Below, piece by piece: positions 56,591-64,000 of a stretch of DNA of 64,000 bases (position 1 is its first letter; every line of letters begins with the position of its first letter). Location: positions 9,004,049 through 9,068,048 of the forward strand of contig OX439012.1 of assembly GCA_949316495.1 (NCBI GenBank), read 5' to 3'. Origin of the DNA: Amphiduros pacificus. Lineage: Eukaryota > Annelida > Polychaeta > Phyllodocida > Hesionidae. The notes under the pieces are model-generated. The model saw only the letters and a program-made list of their open reading frames with translations, ran no database searches and was not told where the DNA came from. A program made the position numbers and the translations under genes.

Positions 56591-58079
56591 ATGTACTCTC
56601 CTAAACAACTCAGTATGTTGAAAGGAGGTCGTCCTAAGGACCCCATCTGGGAAAACCTGGTGGAAGATGGGAACAAGAAGTCTGCACAGTGTAAAAAGTG
56701 CCTGCACATTCAGAGTGTCAAAGCCTGTAGGATGAAGGCCCACTTTGAGAAGTGCAGTCGTGCCAGTGTCCAGCAGTCCAGCTCAGGTGCCCAGCAGTCC
56801 AGCCCTGATGCCCAGCAGTCCAGCCCTGATGCCCAGCAGTCCAGCCCTGATGCCCAGCAGTCCACTCCCAGTGCCCAGCAGTCCACTACCAGTGCCCAGC
56901 AGTCCACTACCAGTGCCCAGCAGTCCACTACCAGTGCCCAGCAGTCCAAGCGTTGGGCAACTGAGCCAAGTTTTCTACCACAAGAACCAAAGAGAACACA
57001 ACTAGATCTGAGTCGCCACGTCATAAAGACTTCCACAGCCATGAAGGAGGACCTTGATGAGAAAGTGGCAGAGTTTGTGTTTGGCTGCAACCTGCCCTTC
57101 TCTGTGGTAGAGCACCCTGCATTCCAGTCCCTTGTGCAGGCTTTGCGTCCGGGTTACCAGCTACCTCCAAGAAAGACCCTGAGCACCACTCTTCTTGACC
57201 AAGTGCATGGCAAGCTACAAAGCCGTGTGAAGGACAAACTCAATGGCAAAGTTGTGACCATGCAGCAGGATGGCTGGAGTGACATCCACAATGACCCGGT
57301 TGTGGCATCAGCAGTTAGCTCAGAAGGGAATGGCTTCTTCATAGAAGCAGTAGACACTGGTGCCACATCCAAGACTGCTGAGAACTGTAAGGAGATGATC
57401 AAAAACTCTATCACACATGCTGAGGACACTTATGAATGCAAAGTGAAAACTGTAGTGACTGACAATGCCAAAAAACATGGAAAAGATGCCGAAGGCCCTT
57501 GAAGAAGAGACAGACATTGTGACTTATGGCTGTCTGGCACACTGGCTGAACCTCTTGGGTTGTGACATCACTTCTCAGCCGATCATCAAGCATGTTGTTG
57601 AGGTGAACAAGTACTTCCGCAACCATCATGCGCCTGGTGCTTGGCTCAGTGAATGCCTTGGGTCTGTCCGGCCCCAACTACCTGGTGACACCCGGTGGAA
57701 GAGTCAGCTGGCCTGCCTAGACACGTTCATCAAGAACCGGCCCAGCATGATGCAGATCGCCCAAGACCATGGTGCTGAGATGGGGTCCATCGTCCAGAAG
57801 ATCATGAACATGGGCTTGTTTCAGGTTTGAGACCTTGCTGAGCAGCTGAGACCCGTGGCATCTGCAATCGACAGGGCGCAGAGTGACAAGACAGGTCTTG
57901 CTGATGCTTACCGGATCTTCAAGGATCTGCTGCTGGAGCCTGTTCTTGCTCCTCACAGAGAGAAGGTGAAGAGGTTCAATCAAGCCATCCTGCCCTGCCA
58001 TCTCGTGGCCTACATGCTGCACCCGAAGTACATGGGTCTGGGCATGACCCTGGATGAGGCAAAGACTGCCAAGGTGTGA
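56591..58079 (+). pseudogene. hAT-type transposase (BED finger, DUF659-like), broken
   Basis: Begins MYSPKQLSMLKGGRPKDPIW. A BED-type zinc finger (AQCKKCLHIQ..KAHFEKC) is followed by eight seven-residue repeats (QQSSPDA, QQSTTSA). Then come a DUF659-like region (FVFGCNLPFSVVEHPAFQSL, RPGYQLPPRKTLSTTLL, MQQDGWSDIHNDP) and the RNase H-fold core (CLAHWLNLLGCDI, PQLPGDTRWKSQL). An extra A in the six-A run near 57470 shifts the frame, and a TGA at 57828-57830 interrupts the next one; coding then continues to 58079. The C-terminal hAT dimerisation region is missing. An AATAAA-type signal follows at 58125. It is a dead or 3'-truncated hAT copy. Confidence 0.8.
56767..56950 (+). repeat. 21-bp coding tandem repeat in the hAT gene
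   Basis: Eight units of 21 bp (CAGCAGTCCAGCCCTGATGCC and variants) encode a heptad of the QQSSPDA type. The spacer joins the zinc finger to the rest of the transposase. Confidence 0.9.
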
Positions 58080-58237
58080 CAAGTGCTGCATTTATTGTAT
58101 TGTATCATGTTATTTTTATTGATAATAAAGATTTGAATGTTTTTTTACATTTTAGATAAATCATTAATACACAATACTACAAGTCATATGGGCAAAAAGG
58201 TAACCATATACACAAATCATTTCTTCCAAGTTTGTTC

Positions 58238-58512
58238 TCCTGTCCCGGAAGAAACAGGTTTCTTCTGGAAGAAACCCAAACCTGCCTGAAACATACTTAT
58301 GTATCATGTATACTCCACAACAAACAAAATAAATTTAACAAATTAACAATGTTTATCCACTTTCTTCCATGTTTCATCCAAGTTTCTTCCGGTTTCTTCC
58401 AGTTTCTTCCAGTTTCTTCTGGAAGAAAGTGGAAGAAACCGGACGAAATAGGTTTCTTCCACGTTTCTTCCACTGTCCCGGAAGAAACAGGTTTCTTCCG
58501 GAAGAAACCCAA
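58238..58512. repeat. Palindromic GTTTCTTCC / GGAAGAAAC cluster
   Basis: The 275-bp segment begins and ends with the same phrase (TGTCCCGGAAGAAACAGG then TTTCTTC). In between are a dozen or so copies of GTTTCTTCC in both orientations, so it could fold into a large hairpin. It follows the hAT transposase remnant and may be its subterminal region, or an independent element. Reading frames across it are repeat artefacts. Confidence 0.85.
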
Positions 58513-59289
58513 CAAAGTGTAGGCTCATTCCATGTCAACTGTGACAGAATATAAGACTTTGCGTTAGGGTGCATCTCAGAATTTCTTGCTAATCCACCTA
58601 AATGATCATTAGCATATAGAAACTCCATATGGATAGATAAATGTTTAGATACAGCACAAGATAAAGGGTACTTTTTCAGGGTCGGAAATAACACTGAATG
58701 AAACTAGGATTTGGAATATCCATATCTCTAAAACTATTGATGGACTCTGTATACCAGAGAGGATACACAGCAACTATGGATGGCTCGAGTTCACAGGAAT
58801 ACCCTTAAATAAAATAGTGAAATCAGGATTTATTTAGACGAAGATGGAAATTTTCATTTTTAAGACCTCATTTACACAGGTTAGGTGTTATTTTTGACAT
58901 GTTTAAATGTATAAATTGCAAACTGGATTTATTTAATTATTTGACCACTATACAATCATAGTAACATTACATCCTGGAAGTATCCCCTCTTGGAACACCT
59001 CAAAATGAAAATATTGGATAGAGGGAAAGAGATCCAGCAGGGCACAAACGACATGCTTGATGAACACATCATCTGCAAGACAAACTCCACTCATCCAGAC
59101 ACTGTCTGTTATGCACAACTAGAAATCGCATGTCCTTAAAAACTACGAGATCAGGGGGGCAGAGACAATCGGAGATGTGCTCAAGCTCTTTGGTCAGTTT
59201 GCTTTCTTCATGAAAAGTATTGCATCATCCAAGCGGGGAAAAAAACAAGCCAAGACTTATATGCTTTTGCTGCCCTGAACCGACAACAG
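58513..59289. other. Degenerate sequence, possible decayed coding
   Basis: No open frame of note until 59290. From about 59000 the composition becomes more coding-like (AGAGATCCAGCAGGGCAC, GTGCTCAAGCTCTTTGGTC), but stops interrupt it. It may be the decayed 5' part of the ORF that follows. Confidence 0.35.
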
Positions 59290-59682
59290 ATGAATGTCCC
59301 TGTGCTGAAGGATCACACGTATATCCTGTTCAAGCTAGACGACTGTTGTACCATACCAAAGGATAAAAAGAACTTTGTGTGGAGAAATGTGGAATATGAA
59401 ATCAAAGATGCAATGGGAGATGTCATTTTAGACAAGGAGCATGTGAAGACACAATGGATCTCATATTGGGGAAATGTCTTCTCCACATATCCCATGGTGA
59501 CCATAGAAGAATGTTGCAGGAGGTTCTTGGATGAGTTGTTCTCAGTTATTGAACTGAAGAGGGATTGCATTCTCACAACACCGCTTCCAGATGAAAACTT
59601 GAAGACCATGAGGTTTTGTCTTGAGAGAAGACACCATGCTTCCCATGAGTTCATTGAATCTCATGGGAGAAAATACAACTAA
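59290..59682 (+). CDS. Unidentified ORF, 130 residues
   Basis: Starts MNVPVLKDHTYILFKLDDCC and ends IESHGRKYN. It is rich in charged and aromatic residues (FVWRNVEYEIKDAM, WISYWGNVFSTYP). Upstream sequence in the same and neighbouring frames is coding-like but interrupted, so the ORF is probably the surviving part of a longer gene. No domain recognised. It may belong to a mobile element, since both neighbours are DNA transposons. Confidence 0.4.
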   Translation: MNVPVLKDHTYILFKLDDCCTIPKDKKNFVWRNVEYEIKDAMGDVILDKEHVKTQWISYWGNVFSTYPMVTIEECCRRFLDELFSVIELKRDCILTTPLPDENLKTMRFCLERRHHASHEFIESHGRKYN

Positions 59683-59869
59683 GATGTTGCTCATGTCTGT
59701 CGACTTCTCTGTGTAATTACTTGGATGAAACAGGAGAGGCAAATTGAAAGGATTAAAAACAAAACCCTAAAAAGCATGATTGCTGAAAATATTGTCTTTT
59801 GTCACATGTTCCCCAAGTGGTACAAGTTCATGTCCAAACTGGACAGATATTGGACGGAAAAAAGATATA

Positions 59870-60235
59870 ATGAATAAAATAGTAACAAACAAACCATATT
59901 TTATTGAAATTGTCTTTATTCTATTGCATTACATTTTATCTATAGATCAATGGTATGCAAAATAGTAACCAACAAACCATGTTTTGTTGGATTTGTCTAT
60001 ATTTGTTTGCATAACATTATATTCATAGATCAACAGTAAGTGAAAGAGTAACAAACAAACCATATTTTGGTCAGGTTGTTTATATTCTATTGCATAACAT
60101 TATATTTGTCCAGACCAGTAGTAAGTGAGATTAACAAACTATATTTTGTTGTGTTGTTTATATTTTATTGCATAGCATTATATTTGTACTGACCGTAGTA
60201 AGTGAAAGGTTAGCAAATAGAGCATATTTTTGTTG
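59870..60235. repeat. Tandem repeat, ~85-bp unit
   Basis: Four to five imperfect units of about 80-90 bp sharing AGTAACAAACAAACCATATT, TTATTCTATTGCATAACATT and ATAGATCAACAGTAAGTG. AT-rich, no coding capacity. Confidence 0.75.
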
Positions 60236-60676
60236 ATATTGCTGCACATCCTAATCAAACAACAACTACGTAATACACCAATGATATATCCTCCTCTATT
60301 ATGTCCATAGTCACTTTGTGTATTATGTTCAATCTTAACCTCCAATTGGGATAGATCTAATCCCTAAATAGATGGGGCCCCTTCCCCATACAAGGATGAC
60401 CAGTGGTGGCATTAGGCGGTGTGTTGATTGTGACAACACCTTTTCGGTTTGGCCTAGACACATGGTATCTTTTGAGATGGATTGTGTCCATTTCAATTAC
60501 TTTATCTATTGCTGCATTGAACCTTTCTTGACAGAACCCTGAGAGGCTGAGATTTACAAAAAGTATACATTACACACATTTTCATATAATATATGGATAA
60601 TTTGGTACTAAGTGTTACATATGCACATTTAATGGTAATCAAACATTTAAAAATGCTAACTGGATTAAGTATTTGT

Positions 60677-60684
60677 GTACACAA
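60677..60684. repeat. Target-site duplication, left (GTACACAA)
   Basis: Eight bases GTACACAA directly before TAGGGTGGCTC; the same eight follow the other end at 63010-63017. Confidence 0.92.
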
Positions 60685-60897
60685 TAGGGTGGCTCAAAAA
60701 AACACTTTTTCAGAAAAGTTAACCTCCCGAAGTGAATTGGTGTTCCTTTGGGGGTAAAAAGTCAGGATTAATTTTTTCGGAATTTTTGAAAAAACTCTAG
60801 GGGTCGCCCACGCCCCCCAAAGGTCACACCCCAAGGTCGACTATGTAAAAAAATTAAAATTGGAGTTCAGTTTTGATGTTAGGCTCATATGAAAGCT
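60685..60897 (+). repeat. Left terminal inverted repeat
   Basis: 213 bp, from TAGGGTGGCTC to TCATATGAAAGCT. Contains AAAGGTCACACCCCAAGG. High match to the inverted right copy. Confidence 0.93.
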
Positions 60898-62419
60898 AAG
60901 TAATACCAAACCCCAGTTCATAGGAGCACCTGTTGTGGCACAAGGGAGTGGCCAGCTATTGGCTGAATCAGCAATGCACTGTGTTGATAACTGGCAAGCA
61001 GGAGACACAATCATAGGGTTAGTGTTCGACACTACATCTAGCAACACAGGGCTGCATGAGGGGGCAGCAGTGCATCTCGAAAACATGCTGGAGAGAGCCC
61101 TACTTTGGCTGGCCTGCCGCCATCATGCTGCTGAACTTCACATCAAACATCCATACGACAAGCTCCAGGGTCCAACAAGAGGTCCTGATGATCCTCTTTT
61201 TAAGAGATTCAAGGCATGGTTCAAGGCAAGCAGGAATGAAGCGAGACAAAATGGGGCAGACTTCCCTGATCCTGGTACATTTGCTCTATGGCAGTGGGAT
61301 GGGGATGAAGATTCACCAACTGGACCATATCTCAATGGAAACAACTGGTTGGCCCGCTCCACACTGACCTATGTCCAGGATCAACTCCGAGCAGGCACTT
61401 TCCCCAGAGGAGACTACAGAGAGCTGTGTGAGCTTATCAATATCATCTTGGGAGGGGATGTAAGTTTCTTTTCTGTATATTATAATCCTGTTTGACAAGT
61501 AAATAATAAATTCAATTTGCTTTTCTGCCCATATCTTTCTGGCAAAATCATCAGCGTTGCCTAGTGCACATTTGTATTTATCAAAACATAATCTGATATT
61601 CTCTTTCAGCCAATCCGGATACAGAGAGGTCAAGTGTTTCAGCACTTTGAAATGTATGAACCAGGAGCCTTTCACCATGCTCGCTTCATGGGCAAGAGCA
61701 TCTACCTCTTGAAGATTTTCCTGCTGTCGAATGTGTTTCCCTTGAGTCAAAGGCAGCATGACATGATTACAAGAATGGTGGGCTTCGTACTACATTTGTA
61801 TGGCCGCTATTTTCTGAGTGCTCCACTAACCACTGCAGCACCACGTCATGACATCACTCTCTGGTATGAGCTCCAGATGTACCGCCAACACGACCAGGAT
61901 ATTGGGGATGCAGCACTGCGCAGTCTCAGGCGGTACCTCTGGTATTTGTGTCCCGAACTTGTCATCCTGGCATTGTTTGATGATTACACACCAGTTGAAG
62001 AGAAGCAGATTATGGCTGTTACCCTGCTCAGCATCCCTCGTCCACAAGCCTTTGTCACAGGAAAGCCAGGTCAGCCATACTTCAATCCTGTTGCTGCTAA
62101 GCTGGATGATGAGAGGCCATCCTTGGCTGTCTTCATAACGGAGCGCTCATGGCTGCTTTTCCATCTCCTTGAAGTTCAAACAGAATGGCTTCAGGACCAT
62201 CCAGCTGTGTGGCCAGATTATGAAGACTATGATCACTGCAAAAGACTCACAATGGATCTGGCAGTAGTCAATGATCCAGCAGAGAGATCTGTGAAAGACG
62301 TGCAAGACACTGCGCAAATGACCAGGGATCCAGCACACAGAGACACTGTTATCTTGGTCCGCAGTGATCACAGAGGAAGGGTAGCCAATCTGAGAAAAGA
62401 CAATCTTAATAATGTATAA
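60898..62419 (+). CDS. Transposase-like protein, two exons, N-terminally truncated
   Basis: Exons are about 60898-61459 and 61610-62419, joined by a 150-bp GT-AG phase-0 intron (GGGGAT|GTAAGT ... TTTCAG|CCAATC). The first Met in frame is at 60935, but the frame is open back to the TIR, so the true protein starts further upstream in a full-length element. Key stretches are IIGLVFDTTSSNTGLHEGAA (an acidic residue in a DTT.SNTG motif), LLWLACRHHAAELH (C-x2-H-like), FMGKSIYLLKIFLL and LAVVNDPAERSVKDVQ near the end. A DTT..NTG acid followed by C..HH.EL resembles the RNase H-fold core of hAT-like transposases. I recall the pattern from many uncharacterised invertebrate proteins but cannot name the family. 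About 457 residues are present. Confidence 0.7.
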
Positions 62420-62796
62420 AGAGATTAAGAGTTACACCTTACAAGAGTGTACATCATAGCAACAAAAATGAAAAATGTCATTATCATGTAGCAAATATTT
62501 CAAGTGACTGTTTGTTATACCTATTTCAGTGTATACATAATTATATGATTGTTTTTTGTATCAACAGATAAACATGATGAAGCATAGTAAGAGCTAAATA
62601 AATTTGTTTAAAACTTAAGTCATGTCTTTGTCAGCCAGAATCAATCAGAACCCGCTGGTGACCTACCAATTCAGCCTGCATTGGTTTATTTTTGTGGTGC
62701 CGGAGGGCCCGGGTCAGGGTATAAATATGCAATTAACTTGAGAAATATTAATATTAGCACCATAGTGTCTTTTTTAATTTTGGTCTACTCACCAAG

Positions 62797-63009
62797 AGCT
62801 TTCATATGAGCCTAACATCAACCCTGAACTCCAATTTAAATATTTTTACATAGTCGACCTTGGGGTGTGACCTTTGGGGGGCGTGGGCGACCCCTAGATT
62901 TTTTTCAAAAATTCCAAAAAAATTAATCCTGACTTTTTACCTCCAAAGGAACACCAATCCACTTCGGGAGTTTAACTTTTCCGAAAAAGTGTTTTTTTGA
63001 GCCACCCTA
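62797..63009 (-). repeat. Right terminal inverted repeat
   Basis: The inverse of the left TIR, from AGCTTTCATATGAGCC to TTTGAGCCACCCTA. It is followed by the GTACACAA duplication at 63010-63017. Confidence 0.93.
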
Positions 63010-63017
63010 GTACACAA

Positions 63018-64000
63018 TGGTAGCAAATATAATCTGACAAACAATATTTTTACTGCAACAGAATAAATGATTGAGTCTAAAACATAACATTTATAACATG
63101 ACTGTGATGCAGTAATGTATGACAGTGTGCAAGACATGATAGTCAAACAGTGTGCTAGGCGTAGTTAGCTAGTGGTTATAATATATTTATCATATAATAT
63201 TTAGTGAAACATAGAACAATATAAAGATGTGAACATAAATTAGAAACATGCTTATGGAAAACTGGCTTGGTGAGATTTTATGCCAGGTTAGATTATATCT
63301 AGCAAAGTGAAATGACAAATAATTATAATTTATGTTTATGAGAACTCATCCCTATATTTTCGTTTTGATATATCACTAACATCATGACCTCTAGACATCT
63401 CATGTACAACAAATCACTGCTCAACTACTACATGTAGATGTATTAACACTCAAACATAATGTATATATCTTTATAGGTATTAACCACAAGTGCACAGTAC
63501 TGTATCCCTATATGAAATACAGGTGATATATGGAGTATACATATGATTATACCTTAATTTTAACTAGTATATGTATTGCTAGGATAACCTCATGAATCAG
63601 CTGTTTCAACATAGTACTAGTATCAGAAGGTTCACCTGTTGTTGCTGACTGGGTGTTGCACTCAGTGCCCTCCAGTTCAACATGGCTTCCTAACTATTTA
63701 TTTTAAGCTCCTTGGCCTTGTTTGGATTGTGCCCCATTTTGAGCCGTTTTCTGCTTACTAGATCCTCTTGTCATTGTCAAACAAGACTCAATATATTCCA
63801 AAAGTAAATGTATCAACTTTAGATATGAAATTCCCACTCAAAATATGTAAATCAGGTGAAAACCACTACACTTGTTTACATGACTAGTCCATGCCTCTGC
63901 ATAGGTGGCAGGGCCTCAATTATGCTGGCATACATGGATGAGAAGTCAAATGTTACAACAGGTTCGAATGTGTAGCATGGTGAGGGAGTTCGAACTCTAC
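63018..64000. other. No feature recognised
   Basis: AT-rich DNA up to the end of the window, without open frames of note or repeats shared with the rest of the window. Confidence 0.4.

Larger units (their letters stand above)
60685..63009. mobile_element. DNA transposon with 213-bp TIRs and 8-bp TSD
   Basis: A 2,325-bp element. The TIRs (60685-60897 and 62797-63009) start TAGGGTGGCTCAAAAAAACA and match over about 213 bp with a few mismatches. The GTACACAA duplication is perfect on both sides. Inside is one two-exon transposase-like gene that begins immediately after the left TIR and has no N-terminal part. The TSD length and TAG start are compatible with hAT, but TIRs this long are unusual there. 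P, Novosib and Zisupton-type elements also make 8-bp duplications, so the superfamily is open. It is probably an internally deleted derivative. Confidence 0.9.

Noticed and set aside
56710-57090. Minus-strand frame with CWALVVD repeats
   Set aside because: Shadow of the 21-bp coding repeat of the hAT gene.
58297-58694. Frames rich in EETGFF / KKP on both strands
   Set aside because: Translation of the palindromic GTTTCTTCC cluster, not protein-coding.

Overview
The window looks like AT-rich nuclear DNA from an invertebrate animal, most likely a lophotrochozoan and plausibly a bivalve or gastropod mollusc. This rests on exon/intron structure with GT-AG introns, a tRNA-derived SINE, several long I-superfamily (Nimb-like) LINEs that carry an RNase H domain and end in (GAAT)n, CR1/L2-like LINEs, Ty3/gypsy-type LTR elements and hAT-like DNA transposons. 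There are no operons, Shine-Dalgarno sites or prokaryotic genes. The species cannot be named from the sequence alone.

Layout. 1-5.9 kb: two tRNA-derived SINEs and two 5'-truncated LINE copies. 6.0-9.65 kb: a clean five-exon plus-strand host gene of unknown function. 10.1-21.8 kb: a LINE scrap, then two almost full-length Nimb-like LINEs (copies C and D) head to tail on the minus strand. 21.8-23.3 kb: no gene seen. 23.3-45.7 kb: a 22.3-kb stretch whose two outer ends are inverted copies of the same terminal motif, each with a tract of adenine-rich short repeats on its inner side. Inside it are the exons of a SAM-like N-terminal domain (23.7-26.4 kb), a tandemly triplicated exon module (27.3-33.7 kb), and the exons of a ubiquitin-hydrolase (C19)-like C-terminal domain (44.2-45.3 kb). 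It is also loaded with nested elements: a foldback element, a TA-flanked TIR element, a third long LINE (copy E), a 5'-truncated Ty3/gypsy element and a LINE tail.

46.0-55.8 kb: an unidentified ORF, then a CR1/L2-like LINE split in two by a complete-looking LTR element with near-identical LTRs. That LTR element carries gag and a protease-like stretch, with minisatellites where pol should be (TR-GAG-like). A possible terminal host exon follows the LINE. 56.1-58.5 kb: a degenerate hAT-type transposase preceded by repeated hairpins and followed by a dense palindromic repeat cluster. 59.3-60.2 kb: an unidentified ORF and an 80-odd-bp tandem repeat. 60.7-63.0 kb: a 2.3-kb DNA transposon with 213-bp terminal inverted repeats, a perfect 8-bp target duplication and a two-exon transposase-like gene missing its N-terminal part. 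63.0-64 kb: nothing recognised.

The most notable candidates are the 22.3-kb TIR-bounded unit holding a SAM plus C19-like gene, the gag-only LTR element, and the natural empty site that proves the boundaries of the TA-flanked TIR element. All family names are from motif reading, not from searches.
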